DNA from: Dyadobacter luteus
GTDB taxonomy: Bacteria; Bacteroidota; Bacteroidia; Cytophagales; Spirosomataceae
Reading direction: 5' to 3'
Length of the DNA: 64,000 nucleotides
Assembly (NCBI RefSeq): GCF_003383615.1
Contig: NZ_QNUL01000002.1
Span: 62,001 to 126,000 of the forward strand
The notes under the pieces were generated by a model. The model saw only the letters and a list, made by a program, of their open reading frames with translations. It made no database searches and was not told the DNA's origin. Below are positions 7,750-18,091 of the stretch, piece after piece. Position 1 is the stretch's first letter; each line of letters opens with the position of its first letter. The position numbers and the translations under genes were made by a program.

Positions 7750-9972
7750 CTATTCCTGAATCAGCTGTACCGCTTTCTCCAGCAATTCGTCACGCCCTTC
7801 CCTGATTCCTTTGATGGTAGGTTTTACTTCAACATCCGGAACAATTCCAATCCGCTGGGTTTCTTTCCCATTAGGATAATAAACCCCGATACCACTGATT
7901 GCCGTGTTGATGCGGCCGGGTAGTACAATACCCGAAACGTTGCCATCGGCAGCGGCAGTAGTGCTACCCACAATGGTCACGTTAGGAGCGGTAGAAAATG
8001 CCATGGTCGTGTATTCAGCCTGGCTCAGAGTTTGTTCATTCACCAGAATTACAATCTCACCTTTATAATAATCACTACTGATACTTCCCGTTTTAACGGG
8101 TGGTCCGAAAGTGAAGGTTCCAGGTTTGGTAATACTTCCTGTTGTGAATTTGACAAAATCGGCTGGCTGGGGAAGCAGATAATTAGCAAGTGAAAATACA
8201 ATGAAATCGGAAGGATAGCAGCGCATGTCAATAATCAACCCTTTGGTTTTGAGCAGATCCGGTGCGATTGCAGGCAGGTGGCTATTTTTGATCTTACCAG
8301 GGAACAGATAAGAAACCCCGGGGCGGATTAACTTGAAACTCGTGTCTTTGCTATTAAAGTTAGCATACACGTTGATCATTTTCTTGTCATACGTCTTCAG
8401 TTTCAATTGCTCAGGTTTGTTATCCCGCGTATAGGTTACGGTAATAAGTGAGTCGTTGGTTCTGAGGAGATTTCTTGCTATGCTTCGTAGCTGAGTGGGA
8501 AAGTTGGAAGCCGGCGTAAGCGGTAACTGTTCCTGAATGATCTGCTGAATTTTCTTCCCGTTGATGCTTTCAATGACGTCTCCGGCTTTTAGCCCCGATT
8601 TCTCCCCTAGAACTTGGTGAAAGTAGTTGATTACTACAGGTTTTTCTTCAACAAAAGAAAGCTCAATAGGAGCATATTGATTGCCAAAAAACTTTTCAAT
8701 GGCAGGGTCATTGTAGACATTGGCATGTGTGTCATGAACGCGGGCAATGAGTGCAAGTACAGCGAGCTTATATTCGGTTTCATTTGCTGCGTTCACGAAT
8801 TTGGGGATAAATTCAGGCAGCACTTTTTGCCAGTCCTGCCCGATCAGGTATTTATACGGAAAAAAATATTCGATCATGTTCCAATACCTGAATAGCGACA
8901 ATAACCTGAAACCGGCATCCGGATAATTCATTTGAGGATATGGATTTTCGTTATTGAATTCAGGATTTCCAACATGTGTATTCAGTGCTATGTAGTAATG
9001 ATCGTTGGTGCGTGATGCTCTTTTCACTGAATCCAGCCTGGCTAATAGCTTTGGATTGTAGTTTTTATCGTTAATCCAGGACAGCGTAGGTTCCATTTTA
9101 TCAATCCCGTCTTTAAAATTTTCCTTTGGATCGGCCTGGAAAGTTCCGAGTTTTGTGGCCCAGCTATAGATAGCATTCTGTTTTTCAGTTTCCGATTTAG
9201 CATTGATAACATGTGGAATGATACGGAATAACTCGTAATCCCAATTGTGTTTTCCGGCCGCTACTGCCGGGTGATAGTATTTCAGGAATCCCCACAATTT
9301 CCCAATTTCTGCAAGCCTGACAGTCTGCTGAGGAGTAAGTGTTTTGATGGAAATTTTCGAACCCTGATCAAATTCTTTGTCCAGCTCTGCGCCCGGAGTT
9401 TGTTTCAGCGGTGCTTCGTTATACGGTTTGCCGTCAATTAATAATTGAAGATTATCGACCCACATATCACCTTCACCAGTGAGCAGGGCACCTATATGAA
9501 TCGACTTTGCACTGCGCGAATAGGGAAGTTTGATACTGTACTTTTTCCAGTCAGCAGTGCCTTGAATATCCTGTTGCTGCATGTTGTTGAACTGAAGCAC
9601 TCCTGACGCCCCATCGATACGCATCATCAGTCCGGCAAAACCATTCCGCACATTGTTGATTTTGAAATAACCAGTGAGCTCTATTTCTTTTCCCTCATAA
9701 ATGGCAGGAGCAGATGCAGCCACACAGCCAAAGGTATTTTCCTTCTTTTCTTCCGGAGACTGAATCAATACGGACGACTTTCCTTCCTGCACCTCTGTGC
9801 TGTCAATAAACAAATGATAACCCGCGCCCCACTGCATCCAGTTTTCCGGCAAATGGAAGCCGGACTTATGTTTTTCAAAGCTAAGGTTGAGGTCAATTTC
9901 TTTGGCGGTGTTTTGGGCAGACACAACCATACACGGCAGATAAAAGGCTGTGAGTAAAAGTAATTTTTTCAT
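7750..9972 (-). CDS. Secreted S41 family (C-terminal processing) peptidase
   Basis: 740 aa with a signal peptide (MKKLLLLTAFYLPCMVVSAQ). Residues about 25-190 form a jelly-roll-like domain, a helical segment follows (about 215-290), then a PDZ-like domain around VLGEKSGLKAGDVIESINGKKI and the S41 tail-protease fold. The likely nucleophile is Ser650 in the motif TLSQAEYTT; GLIIDMRCYPSD and the GSTTAAADGN loop also fit the family. Such proteins act in the periplasm or at the cell surface on peptides of unknown origin. It is divergent from the ECF sigma gene across a 359-bp AT-rich gap and may be linked to that peptide-uptake locus, but this is only proximity. Confidence 0.85.
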   Translation of the reverse strand: MKKLLLLTAFYLPCMVVSAQNTAKEIDLNLSFEKHKSGFHLPENWMQWGAGYHLFIDSTEVQEGKSSVLIQSPEEKKENTFGCVAASAPAIYEGKEIELTGYFKINNVRNGFAGLMMRIDGASGVLQFNNMQQQDIQGTADWKKYSIKLPYSRSAKSIHIGALLTGEGDMWVDNLQLLIDGKPYNEAPLKQTPGAELDKEFDQGSKISIKTLTPQQTVRLAEIGKLWGFLKYYHPAVAAGKHNWDYELFRIIPHVINAKSETEKQNAIYSWATKLGTFQADPKENFKDGIDKMEPTLSWINDKNYNPKLLARLDSVKRASRTNDHYYIALNTHVGNPEFNNENPYPQMNYPDAGFRLLSLFRYWNMIEYFFPYKYLIGQDWQKVLPEFIPKFVNAANETEYKLAVLALIARVHDTHANVYNDPAIEKFFGNQYAPIELSFVEEKPVVINYFHQVLGEKSGLKAGDVIESINGKKIQQIIQEQLPLTPASNFPTQLRSIARNLLRTNDSLITVTYTRDNKPEQLKLKTYDKKMINVYANFNSKDTSFKLIRPGVSYLFPGKIKNSHLPAIAPDLLKTKGLIIDMRCYPSDFIVFSLANYLLPQPADFVKFTTGSITKPGTFTFGPPVKTGSISSDYYKGEIVILVNEQTLSQAEYTTMAFSTAPNVTIVGSTTAAADGNVSGIVLPGRINTAISGIGVYYPNGKETQRIGIVPDVEVKPTIKGIREGRDELLEKAVQLIQE

Positions 9973-10331
9973 GTTGAAAGGGGTAGATGAGGTGATATTG
10001 TAGCAATTCGTATATACGGTAAGTACTGTACGTTTGGAATATATCTTTTCGTATATAACGGTTACAAATAAAAGTTGCCAATACAGGATAAAAGTCGCTT
10101 TTAGTCTTAATTTAATATTAAACTATAACTTTTATATAATATTTGTCTTATTTACAAAAATGGGATATAATTGTTTAGTTAAGTTATTTAAATGAAGTAT
10201 AAAAAATTGCTGTTTTAATAAATTGTGATTTAATATATAATTTAAATAGTTGCTCTTCCCGCCGCAGGAAAGTAGAGTATAATTATCTCAATGCACATCA
10301 TAAATGGCGATACTTTACAATTTCTATAATC
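9973..10331. other. AT-rich divergent regulatory region
   Basis: 359 bp between the S41 peptidase and the ECF sigma gene, extremely A/T rich from about 10090 to 10245. No complete TTTG/TAnnTTTG promoter could be placed on either strand; the nearest match for the sigma gene is an imperfect TACTTTAC near 10311. No ORF is supported. Confidence 0.4.
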
Positions 10332-10928
10332 ATGAGTTCCAGTTACGACGAAAAATCGTTCGTTAGGAAAATTGTCCTGGGAGATCAGAAAGCTTTCTCT
10401 GTTGTGTATGATCGTTATAAGCCGGTGCTGTATCGTTTCGTATTCAACATCCTTAAATCTGATGACTTAACCAATGACACCTGTCAGGAAGTTTTTATCA
10501 AGATTTGGGAGGAGAGAGCAAAGTTGGCAGAAGTAAATTCTTTCAGATACTATCTGTTGACGGTGGGAAAAAACCATAGCCTGAATATCCTTAAAAAAAT
10601 CCTATCGGAGGAAAGAAATGCTTCTCTTTTTATCTATTCCTGTAATGAGATCAGTAATGATCTGGAAGAACAGGTCGAATCCGACGAATACCAGTGTTTT
10701 ATCTCTTCAGTATTAAGCACTTTGACTCCGCAAAGTCGGCGGGTTTTTATGCTATGCCGGCAGCAGGGATTGTCCTACGACGAAGCTGCAGAAACCATGG
10801 GCGTTTCCAGAAATATCATAAAAAAACACATGGTGAGGTCAATGAAAATTTTCCGGACAGCCATGCAGAAGGATCTGGGGATTGCTTTTAATTTTTTGAT
10901 ATTGAGTTGGTTGCCTTCACAGATGTAA
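10332..10928 (+). CDS. ECF RNA polymerase sigma factor (sigma-70 family, FecI-like)
   Basis: 198 aa. Region 2 spans about residues 10-80 (FSVVYDRYKPVLYRFVFNI, then DTCQEVFIKIWEERAKL); region 4 spans about 120-180 with the helix-turn-helix LSYDEAAETMGVSRNIIKKHMVRS. The final residues turn hydrophobic (FLILSWLPS), common in Bacteroidota ECFs paired with FecR. A FecR-type anti-sigma gene follows on the same strand, then SusC/SusD, the usual trans-envelope signalling arrangement in which a loaded TonB-dependent receptor frees the sigma factor to transcribe its own locus. Its target promoter could not be identified. Confidence 0.9.
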   Translation: MSSSYDEKSFVRKIVLGDQKAFSVVYDRYKPVLYRFVFNILKSDDLTNDTCQEVFIKIWEERAKLAEVNSFRYYLLTVGKNHSLNILKKILSEERNASLFIYSCNEISNDLEEQVESDEYQCFISSVLSTLTPQSRRVFMLCRQQGLSYDEAAETMGVSRNIIKKHMVRSMKIFRTAMQKDLGIAFNFLILSWLPSQM

Positions 10929-11088
10929 GCCATCTGTTCCCGGCGCTCATTGCGGGATCAGACTGATACGGGTTATGTATTGGTGATAAGGGTAGTTAAA
11001 ATATAAATAATATAAGAAGATAGGTTTTTTTATAAAACCGGGGGACCCTCGGGAGCCATGAATTTTGTCTTACAGCTAACAATCCGAA

Positions 11089-12042
11089 ATGATGACCGAT
11101 CCAAAATTGCTTCGCAGGCTTGTGGAAAAATACTATTCCAACAAAGCAACTCCTGAAGAGATATTGGTCTTTATCGAGCTGCAAAGAACAGGGGTTTTAG
11201 ATGAAGTTTTGGACGATTTTTTGAATGAGCAAATAAGCAGAGAAGCAGATGGATTGACTATATCAAAGCCCGGATTACTGTCTTTCAGCACAAATATAAA
11301 ATGGGCAGCTTCTGTCAGTGTAATAATTGTTTGTGCTTATCTGATATTCCATTTTATGGGGTCTTGGGGGATAACAAACTATGTGCATGTACATACCGAT
11401 CAGTATCAGGAAAAGAACATAAAGTTGATCGACGGCTCGCTGGTCACACTTAATCGGAACAGTGAATTTGCTTATCCGGCTGAATGGAAAGGAGCATCCA
11501 GAGAAGTGAAACTTATTTCAGGAGAGGCCTATTTTCAGGTAGCCCAAAATAAAAAGTTGCAGGCATTTGTAGTACACCTTCCTGAAGGTTTTGATGTAAA
11601 AGTATCAGGTACCGAATTCAATGTGAAAAGCAGGGGAGGTGAATCCCGTATTTATCTGGAAAGCGGTGCTGTAAGTATCGAAGGAAATGGACATGAGACG
11701 GATATAAAACCTGGTCAGATGGCTCTATGCAGTGTAGATCGCCAATATGTCCATATTTCTGAAGTTGACGGAGAGGCCTGGCTTGCCTGGAAAAATAATA
11801 TATTTTTCTTCGACGACAGCCCGCTTACCGAGGTAGCGGAAGTGCTTCGGGATTACTATCATCAAAAGGTAATAATTGAAAGCAGTGAGGTCGGACAATT
11901 AAGATTTACAGGTAAAATTCCCAGAAACGATATGGCCATGGTGCTCAGAATCCTATCGAGCACATTGCATATAGATATCGTGCATCGCAACAATCAGATT
12001 ATCATGGAAGACAGAGAGGATGTCTTCCCGCAAACCGATTAG
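11089..12042 (+). CDS. FecR-family anti-sigma factor
   Basis: 317 aa. A cytoplasmic head of about 65 residues (KYYSNKATPEEILVFIE) would hold the sigma factor, followed by one membrane segment (about 70-92). The periplasmic FecR domain covers about 105-200 with the pattern LIDGSLVTLNRNSEFAYP and LISGEAYFQVAQNKK. A C-terminal DUF4974 domain covers about 235-312 (SPLTEVAEVLRDYYHQKV). The start is ATGATG at 11089/11092; either is possible. It lies between the ECF sigma gene and SusC, 36 bp from the latter, and should relay the state of SusC to the sigma factor. Confidence 0.9.
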   Translation: MMTDPKLLRRLVEKYYSNKATPEEILVFIELQRTGVLDEVLDDFLNEQISREADGLTISKPGLLSFSTNIKWAASVSVIIVCAYLIFHFMGSWGITNYVHVHTDQYQEKNIKLIDGSLVTLNRNSEFAYPAEWKGASREVKLISGEAYFQVAQNKKLQAFVVHLPEGFDVKVSGTEFNVKSRGGESRIYLESGAVSIEGNGHETDIKPGQMALCSVDRQYVHISEVDGEAWLAWKNNIFFFDDSPLTEVAEVLRDYYHQKVIIESSEVGQLRFTGKIPRNDMAMVLRILSSTLHIDIVHRNNQIIMEDREDVFPQTD

Positions 12043-12077
12043 AGTCTAACTATTTACCTACATAAACTTTCAGACTT

Positions 12078-15000
12078 ATGAGATCAATGTTTTACGGGAA
12101 GAAATTTCTGTGGCTGATGTTCCTGTTGCCGGGTGCCGTGTATCCGGTCAGGGGGCAGGGGTCGATGCTGGCGCGAGGTAATGATGAGCAGAAGACAACA
12201 GTCAGTAAGGCTCAACCGGCGGCACTGACAGATGTGCTGATGGAACTGGAAAAAAAGTATCACGTCACTTTCGCTTACCAGAAAGGACAGGTTCAGGGTA
12301 AACGTATATCAAAACCGTTAGGTAAAAGCGAGAATCTTGAAATGTATTTAAAAGATATTCTTGTCCCTCTGAATTTGTCATTTGAGAAATTTAACAAAAC
12401 CTACGTCATTGCTGAAACTGCTAAACCTGCCACTTTGAAACGGCCTGAGCAATCCAACAAAGTGCTGATGGATATCCGTGTAAAAGGAAAAGTGATCGCA
12501 AAGGATGATGCAAGTGCTCTGGCAGGTGTGAATGTGGTGGTGAAAGGAACTCAAATCGGAACTACAACAGATACTGACGGGGCTTATTCTATTCAGGTAC
12601 CTGGTCCGGAATCCGTGCTGGTTTTCTCATTTCTTGGATTTGCCTCGCAGGAGCAGGTGGTCAGGGACAGGACTATCCTGGATGTAGAGCTGCTGGCCGA
12701 CACCCGGCAGCTGAGTGAAGTGGTGGTGACGGCTGCTGGTATTGAGCGGCAAGCCAGCACGTTGGGCTATTCGGTTTCCACCCTGAAAGCGGATGATATG
12801 GCTCAGAAAAACGAACCCGATCCTATGCGCGCACTGACCGGCAAGATGGCTGGTGTGAACATACAAGGCGGTGGCGGCGTAGCGGGTGGCTCCACCAATG
12901 TGACAATTCGCGGAAATTCTTCACTGGGAAATAACAATCAGCCGTTGTATGTTGTTGACGGTGTCCCTTTTGATAACTCAACCTTTGCTCCTTCGGGTGA
13001 CAGGCAAACGCAAAGCAACCAGTCCACAGCCAGCCGTGCTTTCGATATTGATCCCAATAATATTCAAAGTCTTACAGTACTGAAAGGAGCCGCTGCAGCT
13101 GCCCTGTATGGATCACGTGCTGCCAATGGTGCAATTATTATCACCACAAAGGCATCAGCAAAAAAAGGAAAGAAGGGAACTGAAATTACTTATAGCAGTT
13201 CTTATTCACTGGAAGAAATAGCTGGTTTGCCTGACTACCAGCATACCTACGGGCAGGGCACCAATGGGGATTTCCGTACAGCAGTTTACGGTTCATCCGG
13301 TTCTGCCTATAGCAGCCGGCCTACCATTCCGCATCCGTTGGCACGTCCGGGCTACTCGGCGGCAGACTTTCCCGAGTTTTACATGGCAGATGGCGTAACA
13401 GCCGCTCAGGTTCCTTATCAGTCTTATGCAGGTAAAAGTCAGCGTGATTTTTTCAGAACCGGCTCGGTATTTGAAAACGGACTTACGGTGAACAGCGGAA
13501 GTGAAAAAGGAAATTTTACATTGGGAATAGGACGTACTTCAAACAAAGGCATTGTACCCGGAAATGAGATTTCAAGAACCTCCTTTAACGTAGGTGGTAA
13601 CATCCGGCTCGACAATAAGTTTTATGCCAGAGGTACGATCAACTATGTAATGACTGATCAGAAAAGTCCTCCTATAGGTGGTAGCGGAGATATTATGAGT
13701 AATTTGTACTACCTGCCTACCAGTTACGATCTGAGCGGATTGCCGTATGAAAACCCGAACACGGGTGCGAATGTGTATGACCGCGATGGGCTTGACAATC
13801 CTTACTGGTCGGTAAAGCATAGCCCTTCGACCTCGAATGTTGATCGCTACTACGGGAATTTTGTACTTGGTTTTGATCCGCTTCCATGGCTTAATATTCA
13901 AAACACTGCCGGGTTCAATGCCTATACCGATCGACGTGTGGGCGTATTAGGAAAGGGTTCTTCGGTGTACGCCAATGGAACGATTAACACCGATAACATC
14001 TACCGTCAGGAGCTGGACAATACGCTACTTTTTACGATCACAAAAAGTTTCGGGCAGGATTTGTCGTTGCGGGCGATACTGGGAAATAACATTAATCAGC
14101 GAAAAACGATACGTTCAGCATTCAGTGGTGATAACATCATTACTGCCGGGATCAACGATATCAGCAATACATCTACGATCACACTGGGGAGCCTGCCCAA
14201 CAACCGCGCGAAGATTATGCAGCGATATTATGCATTCTTTACCGATGTTACCCTGGATTACAAGAACTATGCATCGCTGAATCTGGTAGCCCGTAATGAC
14301 GTATCATCTACCTTGCCACCACAAAACAGAAGTTACTTCTACGGTGGGGCAAACGGTTCATTTGTTTTTACAGAAGCGTTTAAGATCCGTAATACAATCC
14401 TTTCGTCAGGAAAAGTGAGATTGGGCTATACCAGGGTAGGAAATGAAGCCAATCCATATCAGACTGCCAACGTTTACCAGGCCAATTCGGATGCCGGAGG
14501 GCTGGGAGCACCATTTTCCAACGGATCACTTTCTAATGTAAGTACGCTTACTTTGTCCGATATTTTAACAAATGCAAATCTAAAACCTGAGTTTATTACC
14601 GAGTTTGAAACAGGTACGAATCTTGAATTTTTTGATGGCCGTTTGTCTTTAGATCTGACCTACTACAATAAGAAAAGTACCTCGCAGATTTTTACCGTGA
14701 AGTCGGCACCCTCAACGGGCTATACCGACAGAATCATCAACCTCGGGCAGACGTCGAATAAAGGGATTGAAGTAACGCTTGGCGCTACGCCAATTGAAAC
14801 TTCAAATGGTTTCAGATGGGAAATAGATGCGAATTTTACCCGTAACAGAAACATGGTGGATGATCTGGGGGGGTATGCTCAGCTGGTGTATGGCAACAAT
14901 GTTCATATTCCGGGGCAGCCCTATGGTCAGATTTACCGTTCGAGATATGCCAGAGACGATGAGGGAAATATTCTGGTGAATCCGCAAACGGCGAAACCCA

Positions 15001-15608
15001 TTTCGTCTTCCACGAGCGGACCGATCGGGAATCCGAATCCCAATTTTATGGCGGGGATAAGTAATACGCTCTCCTTTAAGAAATTCACATTTGGTGTTCT
15101 TTTTGACTGGAAACAGGGTGGATCGATTTATTCAAGCAACATCGGCGAAGCCATGTCACGTGGTGTGAGCAAGGATACCGAAGACAGGCAAAGAATGCTT
15201 ATTGCTCCGGGAGTGCTGGGAGATGTAAACACGTTCCTTCCATTATTAGATGAAAATGGTAATAAAATCCCGAATAACACCGCCATCACTGTCATCGATT
15301 ATTTCTTCGCCAGTGGATACGGGCCGGGTGGAGTAGCAGAAGGAAGTGTATTTGATGCGACAGTCTTTCGTCTTCGGGAAGTGTCACTGGGTTATCAGCT
15401 TCCTGCACATTTACTCAGTAAAACACCGTTTGGCTCTGCATCGCTTTCAATCAGTGGAAGAAACCTTTGGTACAAAGCCCCCAATTTTCCCAAGTACATG
15501 AACTATGACCCTGAGGTAAGTACGGGAGCTTCCAACAATGCAGGGGCAGATGCTTATGGCGTTCCCACAACACGCCGGTATGGAGTCAATTTGAAGATCA
15601 GTTTCTAA
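12078..15608 (+). CDS. SusC/RagA-family TonB-dependent outer membrane transporter with STN domain
   Basis: 1176 aa. After a signal peptide, an STN domain (about 45-115, LTDVLMELEKKYHVTFAYQKG) allows contact with the FecR anti-sigma factor. A CarboxypepD_reg-like domain (about 150-225, GVNVVVKGTQIGTTTDTDG) and the TonB plug (about 228-365, with YVVDGVPFDN and GSRAANGAIIITTK) follow, then a 22-strand-type barrel ending RRYGVNLKISF. The STN domain is found only in transporters that signal, which fits the adjacent sigma/anti-sigma pair. With the next gene (SusD) it should form a lid-and-barrel importer; peptides are the inferred substrate because of the carboxypeptidases downstream. Confidence 0.93.
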   Translation: MRSMFYGKKFLWLMFLLPGAVYPVRGQGSMLARGNDEQKTTVSKAQPAALTDVLMELEKKYHVTFAYQKGQVQGKRISKPLGKSENLEMYLKDILVPLNLSFEKFNKTYVIAETAKPATLKRPEQSNKVLMDIRVKGKVIAKDDASALAGVNVVVKGTQIGTTTDTDGAYSIQVPGPESVLVFSFLGFASQEQVVRDRTILDVELLADTRQLSEVVVTAAGIERQASTLGYSVSTLKADDMAQKNEPDPMRALTGKMAGVNIQGGGGVAGGSTNVTIRGNSSLGNNNQPLYVVDGVPFDNSTFAPSGDRQTQSNQSTASRAFDIDPNNIQSLTVLKGAAAAALYGSRAANGAIIITTKASAKKGKKGTEITYSSSYSLEEIAGLPDYQHTYGQGTNGDFRTAVYGSSGSAYSSRPTIPHPLARPGYSAADFPEFYMADGVTAAQVPYQSYAGKSQRDFFRTGSVFENGLTVNSGSEKGNFTLGIGRTSNKGIVPGNEISRTSFNVGGNIRLDNKFYARGTINYVMTDQKSPPIGGSGDIMSNLYYLPTSYDLSGLPYENPNTGANVYDRDGLDNPYWSVKHSPSTSNVDRYYGNFVLGFDPLPWLNIQNTAGFNAYTDRRVGVLGKGSSVYANGTINTDNIYRQELDNTLLFTITKSFGQDLSLRAILGNNINQRKTIRSAFSGDNIITAGINDISNTSTITLGSLPNNRAKIMQRYYAFFTDVTLDYKNYASLNLVARNDVSSTLPPQNRSYFYGGANGSFVFTEAFKIRNTILSSGKVRLGYTRVGNEANPYQTANVYQANSDAGGLGAPFSNGSLSNVSTLTLSDILTNANLKPEFITEFETGTNLEFFDGRLSLDLTYYNKKSTSQIFTVKSAPSTGYTDRIINLGQTSNKGIEVTLGATPIETSNGFRWEIDANFTRNRNMVDDLGGYAQLVYGNNVHIPGQPYGQIYRSRYARDDEGNILVNPQTAKPISSSTSGPIGNPNPNFMAGISNTLSFKKFTFGVLFDWKQGGSIYSSNIGEAMSRGVSKDTEDRQRMLIAPGVLGDVNTFLPLLDENGNKIPNNTAITVIDYFFASGYGPGGVAEGSVFDATVFRLREVSLGYQLPAHLLSKTPFGSASLSISGRNLWYKAPNFPKYMNYDPEVSTGASNNAGADAYGVPTTRRYGVNLKISF

Positions 15609-15628
15609 TAAAGCTCAAAACAGTAAAG

Positions 15629-17233
15629 ATGATGAAAGGAAAATATAGAGTATCCGATATCCTGTTGCTTGTTCTGATTTTTTTAGCCAGTTCATGCAGT
15701 GATTTTGTAGACATTAATGATGATCCTAACAACCCGACAACACCTACACTTAGTCTTTTGTTGCCTTCCACTCAATTGTCTATGGCGGGGCATTTTAATA
15801 ATATCAATGCAGGAGGATCGAGTGTTGTGCAGCACTTCGCATCCGGATCGTTGAACAGATGGAGTCAAAGTGGAACGTCTTTTTCGTCGGCCTGGTCAGG
15901 GTTTTATACAGGAACCATTCCTGATCTGGAAACCATCATTCGGGTAGGAACTGCACAGGAGCAATGGGGCTACGTGGCTATTGCGAAACTACAGAAGGCA
16001 TATTTGTACAGCATTATGGTGGATCTTTGGGGAGATGTTCCTTATAGTGAAGCAGTGGGAGATTTCGCCAACCCCAAGCTAGATAAAGGCGAAGACATTT
16101 ACAATAGTCTGTTTGCGCTGATTGACGAAGCTTTGGCAGATATGGATAAAAGCTTTACCGTAGTAGCGGCGTCGGATGTTTTTTACCAGGGTTCGAAGGC
16201 CAACTGGCAGAGAATGGGTAATTCGTTGAAACTAAAAATGTTCAATCAGATTCGGGTAAGTGATCCTGCCAGAGCAGCAGCCGGAATTAAAGCGTTACTT
16301 GCTTCCAATGCGCCGCTGATCTCGGATAATGCTCAGGATTTTACCTTTCAATACGGAACCAATGTTACTCCTAATGCAAGGCATCCCTGGTTTACAAGCT
16401 GGTACAGTACCGGCAGAGGCGGCTACACAAGCATGCAACTGATCAATAAACTCAAAGACAGCGATGATCCGAGGTTGCGCTATTACATTTTCAGACAAAA
16501 TGCTAATGTGGGACTGGCCAATTCTATGAACGGCGAAGGTTATTACGGACGTGAGCCAGGCGACGGGGCTGCGGCTCCGGCAGATCTTAATACAAGAGCG
16601 CTTGTCGGCATATATCCCGCAGCTGGTTTGTATGACAACGGCACTATCAAAACACTCACTGCCAGTCACCAGTTTTTGAATAATACCGGTGCAGTATCGA
16701 CGACCTCATCCAATTCTTTCAAAATATCATTGTTTACTTCCGGGGATGGTACCGGCGCTGGTATTCTGCCACTGATAACCCATTCCATGGTAAAGTTCAT
16801 TCGGGCGGAAGCGGCGCTTACCCTGGATACAGGCGAAGATGCAGGGCTGTTGCTCGCAGAAGCAGTAGCGGCACAGCTGAATAGTGTAAGTACGCTTGCT
16901 TCCAGAAATAAGGGGAATGTGATGCCTGCCACTACTATTTCAGGATTCTCGAATAAGGTGAAAGCTGAGTTTATAGCGGCAGGCACGACCGGGAAAATGA
17001 ATGTGTTGATGACGCAAAAATGGATCGCACTTTTTGGTAACGGGGTTGAATCGTACAATGATTACCGCAGGACGGGACTACCGGTGTTGGGTGATCTGGT
17101 GGCACCGCTGGACGTTTTTCCGATGCGGTATTACTATTCCGAAACAGAAATGACTTCCAATGAGACGCTGATCAACGACAGAGAGAGTATTCAGCGTGCC
17201 CAGCAGACACTGCCCGTATTTTGGGATAAATAA
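15629..17233 (+). CDS. SusD-like surface lipoprotein (SusD/RagB family, SusD-like_2 type)
   Basis: 534 aa with a lipoprotein signal peptide and lipobox (LASSCSD, Cys about residue 22), immediately followed by FVDINDDPNNPTTPT, the standard N-terminal signature of SusD partners. The rest is rich in helices with TPR-like pairs and repeated aromatic/Gly segments, typical of the SusD-like_2 branch. It begins 20 bp after SusC and should be the hinged substrate-capturing lid over the SusC barrel. The C-terminus ends in a short PVFWDK motif seen in this branch. Confidence 0.9.
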   Translation: MMKGKYRVSDILLLVLIFLASSCSDFVDINDDPNNPTTPTLSLLLPSTQLSMAGHFNNINAGGSSVVQHFASGSLNRWSQSGTSFSSAWSGFYTGTIPDLETIIRVGTAQEQWGYVAIAKLQKAYLYSIMVDLWGDVPYSEAVGDFANPKLDKGEDIYNSLFALIDEALADMDKSFTVVAASDVFYQGSKANWQRMGNSLKLKMFNQIRVSDPARAAAGIKALLASNAPLISDNAQDFTFQYGTNVTPNARHPWFTSWYSTGRGGYTSMQLINKLKDSDDPRLRYYIFRQNANVGLANSMNGEGYYGREPGDGAAAPADLNTRALVGIYPAAGLYDNGTIKTLTASHQFLNNTGAVSTTSSNSFKISLFTSGDGTGAGILPLITHSMVKFIRAEAALTLDTGEDAGLLLAEAVAAQLNSVSTLASRNKGNVMPATTISGFSNKVKAEFIAAGTTGKMNVLMTQKWIALFGNGVESYNDYRRTGLPVLGDLVAPLDVFPMRYYYSETEMTSNETLINDRESIQRAQQTLPVFWDK

Positions 17234-17279
17234 AATAGGGGAACATCAAAATTAGGTATCCATTTATAATCTGAATGAT

Positions 17280-17903
17280 ATGAAAAAGTTTTTTGTGTAC
17301 AGTTTGTTGATCCTTGCTGTGATGATTGACTCCTGTAAAAATGTAACTTATGACTGGGAGAATTTCACAACTGCGGCAACTCCGAAGGTGACTGTGAATA
17401 TCGAAAAGTCGGCATTGCCTACCGTTCAAACAGGAAAAGTTTCTTTTTTTAATATGAAAGATCCCGAATTTGCCACCAAACAGCAATTTGAATGGACGCT
17501 GGATTACAATGATTTTGACAGGACTACTGTACAGTCTATTGAGGTTTATCTGAGTTACAACCGGCGGGAATCCAGTCCGCCGGCGTATCCGATCGTGTTT
17601 TCTCTGGCAGGTGTTTATCCAAGTATACGCCAGTTTCCCCTGCCAAGTACGGTGTTAGCGACTGATAAATTGTTTGAAACCGTAACCACATTTCCAAAGA
17701 CATTCACACATACTCCTGCCGAACTGGCTGCTTTCACCGGAACGAACCTGAGTCAGGTGAGCGTCAATGATTACTTCCTTTTTAAATTTATATTGACCAT
17801 GGGTGATGGAAGAAGAATTGTACAATATCAGGAGAACGGCTGTGACGAGTCGAGAGGAGAGCCTTGCGATTGCCGCGTAGGGGTACGTTTCAAAAATCAG
17901 TAA
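17280..17903 (+). CDS. Small SusE-position lipoprotein of unknown function
   Basis: 207 aa with a lipobox (MIDSCKN, Cys about residue 19). The mature part is beta-rich and begins with acidic/aromatic residues (VTYDWENFTTAATPKV), then YNDFDRTTVQSIEVYLSYNRR, resembling accessory surface lipoproteins that sit third in SusCD operons. Five Cys lie near the C-terminus (NGCDESRGEPCDCRVGV). It starts 46 bp after SusD on the same strand. I do not recognise a named family; a role in substrate binding at the surface is inferred from position. Confidence 0.6.
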   Translation: MKKFFVYSLLILAVMIDSCKNVTYDWENFTTAATPKVTVNIEKSALPTVQTGKVSFFNMKDPEFATKQQFEWTLDYNDFDRTTVQSIEVYLSYNRRESSPPAYPIVFSLAGVYPSIRQFPLPSTVLATDKLFETVTTFPKTFTHTPAELAAFTGTNLSQVSVNDYFLFKFILTMGDGRRIVQYQENGCDESRGEPCDCRVGVRFKNQ

Positions 17904-18091
17904 AAATTAGGTTTACAATGCTGCCAAGAAGTTAACGTGATAATCGTACCTTAATTCCTTAATGCTAAACCAATTTTATCCAACCATCTCAATTGTTGGT
18001 TTATTATCTGTTTTTTGTAAATATTTCTATTTTGGTTCTCATCTCAGACTTCTTTTAAAAATTACTCATTTAAACCGCTAACCAGTTCAAC

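Noticed and set aside
17960-18010. Terminator after the small SusE-position lipoprotein
   Set aside because: The possible stem (CCAAC / GTTGG with a long loop) is too weak and lacks a good T run, so read-through into the M14 genes cannot be excluded.
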